DNA from: an uncultured Phycisphaerales bacterium
Lineage (GTDB): Bacteria; Planctomycetota; Phycisphaerae; WQYP01
Direction: 5' to 3'
DNA length: 64,000 bases
NCBI GenBank assembly: GCA_903845195.1
Contig: CAIMWO010000071.1
Coordinates: 1-64,000, forward strand
The stretch's first letter is position 1. Each line of letters starts with the position of its first letter. Positions 43,723-51,953 of the stretch are shown one piece after another. The position numbers were made by a program, and so were the translations under genes. The notes under the pieces were generated by a model that was given only the letters and a program-made list of their open reading frames with translations, had not been told where the DNA came from and searched no databases.

Positions 43723-45798
43723 GTGATTCAATTTGCGGCACAATATCCGTGGCTGATACCGGGGCTACCGCTTCTGGCGGCACTGGTCATCGGCTCGCTG
43801 GGCAAGTGGCTCAAGGGCTGGGCGCATGTGCCGGCGATTCTGGCGATGCTCGGATCGTTTGCCCTGTCCATCGCCCTGCTGATCGGCCTGAACAAGGGCC
43901 CCGACGCGGGCGGCATCGCACCGATCATCGACTTTAATCTCTTCGAGTGGATCTCCGCCGGCAACTTCCACGTCCCGGTCGCGCTGACCATCGATCCCCT
44001 TACGGCGATCTATCTCTCCTTCATCACCGGCATCAGCCTGCTCATCTTTATCTACGCCTCCGGCTATATGAAGGGCGATTACGGCTACTGGCGGTTCTTC
44101 GCCTACCTCGCCCTCTTTGTCTTCTTCATGACCATGCTGGTCATGGGTTCGAACTTCATTCTGCTCTATCTCGGCTGGGAAGGCGTCGGCCTCTCTTCGT
44201 ATCTGCTGATCGGCTACTACTATCCTCGCCCCTCAGCGGTGGCCGCGGCGAAAAAGGCCTTCATCACCAACCGCGTCGGCGATTTTGGCCTGGCCATCGG
44301 CGTCTTCCTGATCTATACGCTTTTCGGCAATATCACGTATTCCGTCGTTTTCCACCGCGTCGCTGTCGATCATGAATTCATCACCGTCCATCAGGCTCTG
44401 CTCAACTGGATTCCCTTCTGCCTGATGCTCGGCGCGTTCGGCAAATCGGCGCAGTTCCCGCTGCATGTCTGGCTGCCGGACGCCATGGAAGGCCCCACCC
44501 CCGTATCGGCACTCATCCACGCGGCCACGATGGTCACCGCCGGCATCTACCTGATCGCCCGCACGCTGCCGCTGTTTCAGCTCAACCCCGTCTCGCTCGA
44601 AGTGGTGGCGATCATCGGCGGCTTCACGGCCTTCCTCGCTGCCACCATTGCCCTGTGCCAATACGACCTCAAGCGCATCTGGGCCTACTCGACGCTTTCG
44701 CAGCTCGGCTACATGTTCCTGGCTCTGGGGGTGGCGGCATCGACTTCGGCGGTATTCCACGTCTTCACGCACGCCTTCTTCAAAGCCTTGCTGTTCCTCA
44801 CGGCCGGCTCAGTCATGCACGCCATGGGCGGCGAACTCGACATCCGTAAAATGTCCGGCGTCGCCAAGGTGATGCCCAAGACCTGCGTGCTGATGCTCAT
44901 CGGCTGCCTGGCGCTGGCCGGCTTTCCCGGTTTCGCGGGTTTCTTCTCTAAGGATGAAATCATTGCCGCGGCGTTCAACAAGCCCGGTATCGCCGGATTG
45001 CTGCTGGGCGTGCTGGCGCTGTTGGTCGCCCTGATGACCGCCTATTACACCTTCCGACTCTTCTTCCGCGTCTTCACCGGCCCGCTGGTGCTGCCTGCGA
45101 CGGCCGGACATCATGAACCCTCGCCCTTCGCGCTGGCCGAAGACCACGGCCATGACGAACACGCCCACGATGAACACGCCGACGGCGCCCACGGCGAACA
45201 CGGCGCCGCGGAACACAAGAATCTTGATGGCCCGATTTCGATGTGGGGCCCGCTGGTGATTCTGGCGCTGGGCGCGATCGGCGCCGGCTATCTCGGCCTG
45301 TTCGGCGCACCGGAAGGCGCCCATGGCGGATGGTTCCATCACTTCCTTTCGCCGGTGCTCGGCGGAGGGGCGGAGAATCATGCGGAAGCCGCCGGCGAAA
45401 CCGCCGAGCGCGTCAGCCACACCGTCATGATGGGTATCAGTTCGGTCGTCGCCCTGATCGGCATCGGCATCGCCTGGTACTTCCACAAGAAGAACCGCCA
45501 CGCTGCCGATATCGTCGCGGCCAACTTCCGTCCGCTGGTCACCTTCCTTTACAACAAGTGGTACATCGACGAATTCTACGAAGCCCTGTTCCTTCGTCCG
45601 CTCTGGGTGCTCGGACATCTGCTTAACATCATCGATCGCTACGTGGTCGACGGTTTGGTCTTCCTCGTCGGGTTTATCCCCCAGATGGCCGGATACCTGC
45701 TCAAACCCACGCAGCGCGGCATTCTCCAACGCTATGCCGTCGGCATGATCGCCGGCGCCGCGGCCATCGTGCTGGGCGTGTTGTACTTGTTGAAATGA
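43723..45798 (+). CDS. nuoL: NADH-quinone oxidoreductase subunit L, with His-rich loop
   Basis: A 691-residue antiporter-like proton-pumping subunit. The core has GWEGVGLSSYLLIGYYYPRP, FGKSAQFPLHVWLPDAMEGP, TPVSALIHAATMVTAGIYLI and the conserved Lys/His sites of ND5. The C-terminal lateral helix region ends in FNFRPLVTFLYNKWYIDEFY-like sequence. A His-rich insertion lies at about 471-500 (DHGHDEHAHDEHADGAHGEH), in the loop after the 14-helix core. GTG 43723 is chosen because GGAG stands 6 nt before it; TTG 43708 is the alternative. It lies 61 nt after nuoK. Confidence 0.94.
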   Translation: MIQFAAQYPWLIPGLPLLAALVIGSLGKWLKGWAHVPAILAMLGSFALSIALLIGLNKGPDAGGIAPIIDFNLFEWISAGNFHVPVALTIDPLTAIYLSFITGISLLIFIYASGYMKGDYGYWRFFAYLALFVFFMTMLVMGSNFILLYLGWEGVGLSSYLLIGYYYPRPSAVAAAKKAFITNRVGDFGLAIGVFLIYTLFGNITYSVVFHRVAVDHEFITVHQALLNWIPFCLMLGAFGKSAQFPLHVWLPDAMEGPTPVSALIHAATMVTAGIYLIARTLPLFQLNPVSLEVVAIIGGFTAFLAATIALCQYDLKRIWAYSTLSQLGYMFLALGVAASTSAVFHVFTHAFFKALLFLTAGSVMHAMGGELDIRKMSGVAKVMPKTCVLMLIGCLALAGFPGFAGFFSKDEIIAAAFNKPGIAGLLLGVLALLVALMTAYYTFRLFFRVFTGPLVLPATAGHHEPSPFALAEDHGHDEHAHDEHADGAHGEHGAAEHKNLDGPISMWGPLVILALGAIGAGYLGLFGAPEGAHGGWFHHFLSPVLGGGAENHAEAAGETAERVSHTVMMGISSVVALIGIGIAWYFHKKNRHAADIVAANFRPLVTFLYNKWYIDEFYEALFLRPLWVLGHLLNIIDRYVVDGLVFLVGFIPQMAGYLLKPTQRGILQRYAVGMIAGAAAIVLGVLYLLK

Positions 45799-45801
45799 TG
45801 G

Positions 45802-45828
45802 CGGAAGCCAGAAGCAAGAAACGGAAAA
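45802..45828. repeat. Short-period repeat (7-nt unit GAAGCCA) between nuoL and nuoM
   Basis: GAAGCCA, GAAGCAA and GAAACGG stand in tandem, followed by AAAAG. The purine run reaches to 5 nt before ATG 45833 and would serve as the Shine-Dalgarno of nuoM (GGAAAAG). Confidence 0.55.
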
Positions 45829-45832
45829 GTGC

Positions 45833-47536
45833 ATGCTCCATACGCTGATGCCCATACTCGCCCAAGTCGACGCCGCTCCCCTGGCGACGCCCGGTAACTG
45901 GACGATTCCCCTGCTGGTGCTGATCCCGGTGATCGGCGCCCTGCTGACGCTCGTGCTTACGCCGAAGGACAACCCCAAGCAGGCCTGCATTCTGGCCCTG
46001 ATTATCTCGCTGGCGCCGCTGGCTATCGTCATCATGATGGCTGCCCAGTTCAGCCGCATTGCCGTGGCCGAGGGAGATGTGGCGGTTTCCGGCTGGCACT
46101 ACCAGTTCGCCTATAACTGGATTCCCGCCTTTGGCATCAAGTTCCTCATGGGCGTTGATGCGATCAGCCTCTGGCTGCTGGTGCTCACCGCGGTGCTCAC
46201 GCCCATCTCCATCCTCGCCAGCTACAACTACATCAAGGAACGCCAGCCCGAGTTCTACGCCTGGATGCTCATCCTGCACGCCGCCATGCTCGGCGTTTTC
46301 TGTGCCCGCGACATCCTCGTCTTCTACCTCTTCTTTGAGTTCACGCTGATCCCGATGTTCTTCATCATCGGCATCTGGGGCGGCGCCGAACGCCGCAAGG
46401 CCGCTGGCAAGTTTTTCCTCTTCACGTTTGCCGGATCGGTCTTCACGCTCGTCTCGCTGCTGTACATCAGCTATCTGAATTTCAAAGCCAACGGCGTCAT
46501 GTCGTTCGCGATGGATGATCTTTACCGCTTCGGCCAGACGCCCGGCGCGATCAGCCCGCACGTGCAGACGCTGCTTTTCTTCGGCTTGCTCGCGGGCTTC
46601 GCCGTCAAGGTTCCCTTGTTCCCGGTGCATACATGGTTGCCGCTGGCCCATACGGAAGCCCCCACGGCGGGCTCGGTGATCCTGGCCGGCGTTCTGCTCA
46701 AGCTCGGCACCTACGGCCTGCTGCGGTTCCTCGTTCCCGTGCTTCCCTATGCTACGCAGACTTACGCCCCGGTGATCGCCACCATCTGCGTCATCGGCAT
46801 CATCTATGGGGCGCTGGTGAGCTGGGTGCAGGGCGACATGAAGAAACTGATCGCCTACTCGTCGGTAAGCCACCTGGGCTTCTGCGTGCTCGGCCTCTTC
46901 GCCATGACGCCCGAAGGCGTGATGGGCTCGGTCCTCTACATGATCAATCATGGCCTCTCGACCGGGGCACTCTTCTTGATCGTCGGCATGATTTACGAAC
47001 GCTACCACACGCGGGATATGGACCAACTCTCCGGACTCGTCCGCCGCACGCCGGCGCTGGCCTTCTTCGCCGTCTTCTTCGTGCTCAGCTCGATCGCGCT
47101 GCCGGGACTCAACGGATTCGTTTCGGAATTTCTCGTGCTGCTCGGAACGTTTGTCTCCGGCCGCACGGTCGATGGCGTTCGCATGGGCACCCTCGGCCCG
47201 GCATACGCCATCCCCGCCGCCACTGGCGTGATCCTCGGCGCGGTCTATCTGCTCTACTGGACCGGCCGCGTGGTCTTCGGGCCGCTCAAAGAACCCGTGC
47301 ATGAAACCGCGGACGACGATCACGGCCACCATCATCATGTGCCGGATCTCTCCGGCCGCGAATGGGCCGTGCTGCTCCCCGTGGCGGTTCTGGTTTTGAT
47401 CATGGGCGTCTATCCGATCAAGGTGATGAATTCGCTCCGTGCGCCCATCGACGGCCTTGTGAAGTCGGTCAATCAGCCCCCGATGCTCGACACCGGAATG
47501 AAGACCGCGGATGCATCAGTGACGCTGAAGGAATAG
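45833..47536 (+). CDS. nuoM: NADH-quinone oxidoreductase subunit M, with His-rich C-terminal loop
   Basis: A 567-residue antiporter-like subunit (ND4). Core motifs: FLMGVDAISLWLLVLTAVLT, FYLFFEFTLIPMFFIIGIWG (conserved Glu of helix 5), FAVKVPLFPVHTWLPLAHTE, APTAGSVILAGVLLKLGTYG and IAYSSVSHLGFCVLGLF. A loop at about 490-505 reads ETADDDHGHHHHVPDL, a His cluster comparable to the one in NuoL. It lies 34 nt after nuoL and is followed, across an inverted repeat, by nuoN. Standard ND4 lengths are about 490-560. Confidence 0.95.
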   Translation: MLHTLMPILAQVDAAPLATPGNWTIPLLVLIPVIGALLTLVLTPKDNPKQACILALIISLAPLAIVIMMAAQFSRIAVAEGDVAVSGWHYQFAYNWIPAFGIKFLMGVDAISLWLLVLTAVLTPISILASYNYIKERQPEFYAWMLILHAAMLGVFCARDILVFYLFFEFTLIPMFFIIGIWGGAERRKAAGKFFLFTFAGSVFTLVSLLYISYLNFKANGVMSFAMDDLYRFGQTPGAISPHVQTLLFFGLLAGFAVKVPLFPVHTWLPLAHTEAPTAGSVILAGVLLKLGTYGLLRFLVPVLPYATQTYAPVIATICVIGIIYGALVSWVQGDMKKLIAYSSVSHLGFCVLGLFAMTPEGVMGSVLYMINHGLSTGALFLIVGMIYERYHTRDMDQLSGLVRRTPALAFFAVFFVLSSIALPGLNGFVSEFLVLLGTFVSGRTVDGVRMGTLGPAYAIPAATGVILGAVYLLYWTGRVVFGPLKEPVHETADDDHGHHHHVPDLSGREWAVLLPVAVLVLIMGVYPIKVMNSLRAPIDGLVKSVNQPPMLDTGMKTADASVTLKE

Positions 47537-47628
47537 AAAATGCAAAATAGGAAATAGAAAAATTAATGCGGCGTGACGCTCCTCCCGATCTTGCGCCTTT
47601 TTCAATTTTTCATTTTCTATTTTCTATT
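47531..47628. repeat. AT-rich inverted repeat between nuoM and nuoN
   Basis: The left arm (47531-47564) repeats AATAGAAAAT-like words; the right arm (47604-47628) is AATTTTTCATTTTCTATTTT plus CTATT. The arms are complementary over about 20-25 bp with a gap, enclosing a GC-rich loop of about 40 nt. It begins inside the last codons of nuoM and ends 13 nt before nuoN GTG 47642. It is strikingly AT-rich in a GC-rich operon. Confidence 0.75.
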
Positions 47629-47641
47629 GATTGAGGTACCC

Positions 47642-49186
47642 GTGGAACTACACGTGAAATTTCTGGTCCCGGAAATCATCCTGCTCGTTGCCGCGTGCGT
47701 GGTGACGCTGCTGGGCCTTGCCCGGGCCGACTCCACGCGCAAGATGACCCAGCTCATCGCGGCCCTGGCCACCGCATTGGCCTTCGCCGCCAGCCTCGGC
47801 CTCTTCGGCAACCCGATCGCCGTTCCGCAATCGACCCACGTCTTCTTCAATTCGCAGTACATCACCATCCTGGCCTGTGCCATCGGGTTCCTCTCCGTCC
47901 TCTCCTCCTGGGACATGCCCGCACGTGGTGAACCCGGGCAAACCGACAGCAATTACCGCGGCGAGTTTTTCGGCATGATGCTCTTCTCCCTCGCCGGCGT
48001 CGCCATGATCGGCAAGGTCAATGATCTCATCTGGCTCTTCCTCGTCCTCGAACTGGTATCCATCCCCACTTACATCATGGTCGCCACCGGCCGCTCGCAG
48101 ATCATCGCCCAGGAGGCCGGCGTCAAATACTTCTTCCTCGGCGCCCTGGCCGCGGCCATCTTCCTCTTCGGTTTCAGCTACCTCTATGGCTTCGCAGGCT
48201 CCACGCGGTTTGTGGATATCGCCGCCGCGTTCACCGCCGCCTCAACGTCGCACACGGTCCCCGCGCTCGCCCTGATCGGCCTGTTGATGGCGATCATCGG
48301 CATCTCATATAAGATCGCCGCCGTGCCGCTGCATTTCTATGCCCCGGACGTCTACCAAGGCGCTGCGACGCCGGTCACCGCCTTCCTCGCCTTCGCCCCC
48401 AAGGCCGCCGGTTTCGTCGCCATCATCAGCATCGTCAGCCTCACCGGCTTCAACTACGCCAGCAGCACCGGCAGCGTGCTACAGACCCTCCTGACCGTCA
48501 TGGCCATCCTCACCATGACCCTCGGCAACGTGCTGGCCCTGCTCCAACGCAACATCAAACGCATCCTCGCCTACTCCTCCATCGCCCACTCCGGCTACAT
48601 GCTCGTCGGCCTCGTCGCCGGCAAGGGCACCCCCGACTCCCCCATGAGCGACGGCATCACCGCCACGCTTTTCTACCTCGGCGGCTATGCCGTCATGAAC
48701 CTGGGCGCGTTTGCCATGCTGATCTACCTGCAGGGCAAGGCCGACGCGGGTGAGGACCTCGACGATCTGGCCGGCGTCTCCAAAGACCATCCCGCCGCGG
48801 CACTGCTCTTTACGCTCTGCCTCTTCTCGCTCATCGGCATGCCCGCGACCATCGGCTTCCTGGGCAAGCTTTACATCGTCCAATCGGCCCTCGCTAGCGG
48901 CCACGGCACGCTCGCGGTGATCGTCGTGATCAACGCCGCCATAGCCGCGGCCTACTATCTGAAGATCGTTGCCGCCATGTATCTGCGGGATCCGCTTTAT
49001 CCCTTCGTCGTTCGCCCGCAATTCCCGCTGAAAGTCGCCGCTCTGGTGTGCACCTTCGCGGTGATCGTCCTTGGTATCATGCCCGCACCCCTGCTCAATG
49101 TGACCAACAAGGCCGGCCTGCCCAGCGGTCCCCCAGCCGTGCATATCGATATGCCCACCCCTCAACCCCTGGTCCTTGGCAATTGA
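47642..49186 (+). CDS. nuoN: NADH-quinone oxidoreductase subunit N
   Basis: A 514-residue antiporter-like subunit (ND2). FLVPEIILLVAACVVTLLGL, FLVLELVSIPTYIMVATGRS, KYFFLGALAAAIFLFGFSYL, IGISYKIAAVPLHFYAPDVY and RILAYSSIAHSGYMLVGLVA match the family core; the length is typical. GTG 47642 is chosen because GAGG stands 5 nt upstream. A longer frame from 47573 would translate the AT-rich right arm of the inverted repeat into a Phe/Ile/Leu run that imitates a leader helix. It is the last gene of nuoJKLMN. Confidence 0.95.
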   Translation: MELHVKFLVPEIILLVAACVVTLLGLARADSTRKMTQLIAALATALAFAASLGLFGNPIAVPQSTHVFFNSQYITILACAIGFLSVLSSWDMPARGEPGQTDSNYRGEFFGMMLFSLAGVAMIGKVNDLIWLFLVLELVSIPTYIMVATGRSQIIAQEAGVKYFFLGALAAAIFLFGFSYLYGFAGSTRFVDIAAAFTAASTSHTVPALALIGLLMAIIGISYKIAAVPLHFYAPDVYQGAATPVTAFLAFAPKAAGFVAIISIVSLTGFNYASSTGSVLQTLLTVMAILTMTLGNVLALLQRNIKRILAYSSIAHSGYMLVGLVAGKGTPDSPMSDGITATLFYLGGYAVMNLGAFAMLIYLQGKADAGEDLDDLAGVSKDHPAAALLFTLCLFSLIGMPATIGFLGKLYIVQSALASGHGTLAVIVVINAAIAAAYYLKIVAAMYLRDPLYPFVVRPQFPLKVAALVCTFAVIVLGIMPAPLLNVTNKAGLPSGPPAVHIDMPTPQPLVLGN

Positions 49187-49259
49187 ATCTTGCTCCGTGG
49201 ACATTGCGTCATTGGCGGCTGATGCCCTCCCTGCCTCCGCCCGCGCCCTTTCCCTTGCC

Positions 49260-49289
49260 TCATATCCCATACCTCATAACCCATATCCC
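49260..49289. repeat. Short-period repeat (CATATCCC-like units) upstream of aspC
   Basis: Words ATATCCC, ATACCTC, ATAACCC and ATATCCC follow each other in 30 nt, about 75 nt before the aminotransferase start. A CATTGCGTCATTGG element (49202-49215) lies 45 nt further upstream and recurs at 55215-55226. The region from 49187 to 49364 holds no gene. Confidence 0.55.
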
Positions 49290-49364
49290 GTCACTGGGAT
49301 GAGAATCTCCCCAACCCCTGCTAAAATACCTCCCGCGCAAAGCGTCCCTTTAACTGGAGTCCTC

Positions 49365-50573
49365 ATGCAGCTTGCCAACCGTCTTAATGACATCGCCGAA
49401 TCCATCACCCTGGCCGTCACCGCCAAGGCCAACGCTCTCAAAAAGGCCGGCGTCGACGTCGTTTCCTTCGGCGCCGGCGAGCCCGACTTCGACACCCCCG
49501 ACTTTATCAAGGAAGCCGCCATCAAGGCCCTCAAGGGCGGCATGACCAAATACGCCCCGACCCCCGGCACGCCCGAGGCCCGCAAAGCCATCGCCGACAA
49601 ACTCAAACGCGAGAACAACCTCACCTACACGCCCGAGCAGGTCATCGTCTCCGTCGGCGGCAAACACGCGCTGTACGTCGCCTTCATGGCTACTCTCAAC
49701 GCCGGCGATGAAGTCATCATTCCTTCGCCGTATTGGGTCAGCTATCCGGAAATGGTCAAACTCGCCGGCGGTGTGCCGGTGATCGTCAATGGCGATCCGA
49801 AAAACAACTTCCGCATTACCCCCCAGCAACTCGCCGCGGCGATCACTCCGAAAACCCGCATGGTCATCATCAACAGCCCCAGCAACCCCGGCGGCCACAC
49901 CTATTCGCCCGAGGAACTGGCGGCCCTGGCCAAGGTCATCGCTCCGCACAAAGACATCTGGGTCTGCTCCGACGAAATTTACGAGAAGCTGCTCTTCAAC
50001 GGCCAGAAGACCGCTTCGTGGGCAGCCCTCGACTGGGAAACATGGAAGGACCGCACCATCACCTGCAACTGCCTCAGCAAAACTTTCGCCATGACCGGCT
50101 GGCGCATTGGCTACACCGCGGGCCCCAAGAGCCTCATCGACGCCATGAACAAACTGCAGAGCCAGATGACCAGCAACATCACCAGCTTCTGCATGCCCGC
50201 CATCGTCGAGGCGTACACCAACCCGCTCTCCGCCGGCGAAATCGAAAAGATGCGGAGCGAATTCGAAAAACGCGGCGAGCATATCTGGAAGCGATTGAAT
50301 GCGATCCCCGGCATCACCTGCGTGAAGCCCACCGGGGCGTTCTACGTCTTCCCCAGCATCGCCGGCCACCTGAACAAGCCGCTGGGCGCGAAAAAAACGA
50401 TCTGCACCGAAGCGGTCGCCTTCTCCACCGCCGTGCTGGAAGAAGCCCACGTCGCCCTCGTCCCCGGCAACGACTTCGGCTTCCCCGACCACGTCCGCCT
50501 CAGCTTCGCCACCAGCATGGCCAACATCGACAAAGGCATCGACCGGTTGGAGAGATTTCTCAAAGGCGCGTAA
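49365..50573 (+). CDS. aspC: Aspartate aminotransferase (class I, PLP-dependent)
   Basis: A 402-residue aminotransferase of the AspB/type 1b group. It shows FGAGEPDFDTPDFIKEAAIK, KYAPTPGTPEARKAIADKLK, MVIINSPSNPGG (PLP contacts), VCSDEIYEKLLF and the PLP Lys239 in CLSKTFAMTGWRIGY, with the substrate Arg in HVRLSFATS. It interconverts aspartate/2-oxoglutarate and oxaloacetate/glutamate; prephenate use is possible in this subgroup. ATG 49365 has GGAG 6 nt before it; TAAAAT at 49322-49327 may be its -10. The upstream in-frame extension to 49176 runs through repeats and is not coding. Confidence 0.92.
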   Translation: MQLANRLNDIAESITLAVTAKANALKKAGVDVVSFGAGEPDFDTPDFIKEAAIKALKGGMTKYAPTPGTPEARKAIADKLKRENNLTYTPEQVIVSVGGKHALYVAFMATLNAGDEVIIPSPYWVSYPEMVKLAGGVPVIVNGDPKNNFRITPQQLAAAITPKTRMVIINSPSNPGGHTYSPEELAALAKVIAPHKDIWVCSDEIYEKLLFNGQKTASWAALDWETWKDRTITCNCLSKTFAMTGWRIGYTAGPKSLIDAMNKLQSQMTSNITSFCMPAIVEAYTNPLSAGEIEKMRSEFEKRGEHIWKRLNAIPGITCVKPTGAFYVFPSIAGHLNKPLGAKKTICTEAVAFSTAVLEEAHVALVPGNDFGFPDHVRLSFATSMANIDKGIDRLERFLKGA

Positions 50574-50701
50574 CCAATTACCTCCTAGCCTTGCGTGGAA
50601 ACGCAAGGCTCCCGCGCGCCGCAACCAAGGCCCGCGCTTCGCGCGAAACCCGCTCTGCGCTAATCCGCAGTCGCGCAATGTGTCCAGAGGAGAATGACAA
50701 C

Positions 50702-51724
50702 ATGGAAGTTACACGGGCGTTTCCTGTGCATACCGACCATCCGCGACGTTACATGACGCTTACCGCGGCGGAGGTGGCGGAACTCTCCCCGCGTCAGATG
50801 GAATCTGCACCATCCATAACGCCCGGCCACGCCGGCACCGTCGTCTTTTATACGTGCGGTGAAGTTTGCGGATATGTGGTTCAAGTGAAGTTCGATCGTG
50901 GGGAACCTGACTACTTTCTTCTGCCTTGCTCGTGGGAACCCAAATTTGGCATTGACCGATTTGATGGCATGTTGATTCAAGATGCGGAAGCCTTTTCCGT
51001 CATGAAAAGGCTCCGGTGGAAATGCGACCGGCTCGACATCTTTGGTGAAAATGATGCAATCGACACCCGCACTTACTTGCAGGTCCGCGGATGGGGCTCA
51101 CTTCACGGCGCGACCGCTCCGAAAACTAAGAGTGATTCCGATGTGGCTCAATGCAACGCAACCTTTGCCGCGGCATCGGGAATCGTAGTGCCACTGATTT
51201 CTGTCAACGGCGGACCACCCAGTCATATCGGCCGTACGGAGACTGCTTCGTTACGAAAGGCCGTCGAACTATTCGGGCAAGTGCTTCGGATGTCGCCGCA
51301 AAATGCCTCCGCGATGTGGCTCTGTGGAAAAGCTCTCGGTCTTCTCAAGGAGCCTGAGCAAGCCCTCCAGCTCTTTATCAAGGCCGCGGAGGCGAATCCC
51401 GCGCAAATGCAGTTTGCCGTGGATGCAGAACTACTCGCGTTGCAGCTTGGACGTTCGGCGGAAGCCTTGAAGTGGAGTCGGCGAGCGTTGGATTGTTCAC
51501 CTAATGACCCCGAGCTCATGTCGAATCATGCTTTCGCCTTGCTGATCTCCGGAGACGCCAAGGCAGCGGCAAAGCTGAGTGCCGACGCGCTGAAATTGAG
51601 CCATCCGTCCCAACAAATTACTCGCCGAGTGAATGCGGCCTGCCTGGCGGTGGTCGCAAAGAAATTTCCCCCACCGAAAAATGAGGCGGACGTAATCAAA
51701 ATTATCAAAGCTTTGAAAGTCTAG
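50702..51724 (+). CDS. TPR protein with unrecognised N-terminal domain
   Basis: A 340-residue protein. The N-terminal ~150 residues (MTLTAAEVAELSPRQ, TVVFYTCGEVCGYVVQVKFD, DYFLLPCSWEPKFGIDRFDG) are a compact domain that I do not recognise; it has several Cys residues but no regular metal motif. Residues about 185-310 form three TPR-type repeats (LRKAVELFGQVLRMSPQNAS, EQALQLFIKAAEANPAQMQF, AEALKWSRRALDCSPNDPEL). A Lys-rich tail follows. ATG 50702 has AGAGGAG 10 nt upstream; ATG 50678 (MCPEEN) is an alternative. It follows aspC by 128 nt. Confidence 0.7.
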   Translation: MEVTRAFPVHTDHPRRYMTLTAAEVAELSPRQMESAPSITPGHAGTVVFYTCGEVCGYVVQVKFDRGEPDYFLLPCSWEPKFGIDRFDGMLIQDAEAFSVMKRLRWKCDRLDIFGENDAIDTRTYLQVRGWGSLHGATAPKTKSDSDVAQCNATFAAASGIVVPLISVNGGPPSHIGRTETASLRKAVELFGQVLRMSPQNASAMWLCGKALGLLKEPEQALQLFIKAAEANPAQMQFAVDAELLALQLGRSAEALKWSRRALDCSPNDPELMSNHAFALLISGDAKAAAKLSADALKLSHPSQQITRRVNAACLAVVAKKFPPPKNEADVIKIIKALKV

Positions 51725-51953
51725 TTCCACGAAACAGCACGACCGGAAATCACCTCTGCATTCATCGATGCCAGTGCTCTCACTTAGCGCATCAACATGG
51801 AGTCTCAAAGAAAACGCTCTTCTCTTCTACTTCCCCTGTTACCTCTTCCGCCGGGCTGACATTACCCTCATGTAAGCGGACAAACGCTCGGTCATCGTGG
51901 CCGTGCGTGCTTTCGCGAAATGCCGGATGTTCTGGTCTTGCGGGGAGTTGCGG

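Noticed and set aside
45701..47338. 545-codon minus-strand open frame opposite nuoM (and a similar one at 44809-46059)
   Set aside because: His/Glu/Gln/Arg-rich complement of hydrophobic nuo codons; nuoL and nuoM are certain.
47573..47641. N-terminal extension of NuoN with a Phe/Ile/Leu run
   Set aside because: The residues come from the AT-rich inverted repeat; GTG 47642 with GAGG 5 nt upstream gives the family-standard start.
49176..49364. 63-residue N-terminal extension of the aminotransferase
   Set aside because: It runs through short-period repeats and overlaps the nuoN end; ATG 49365 has a good ribosome site and the family start.
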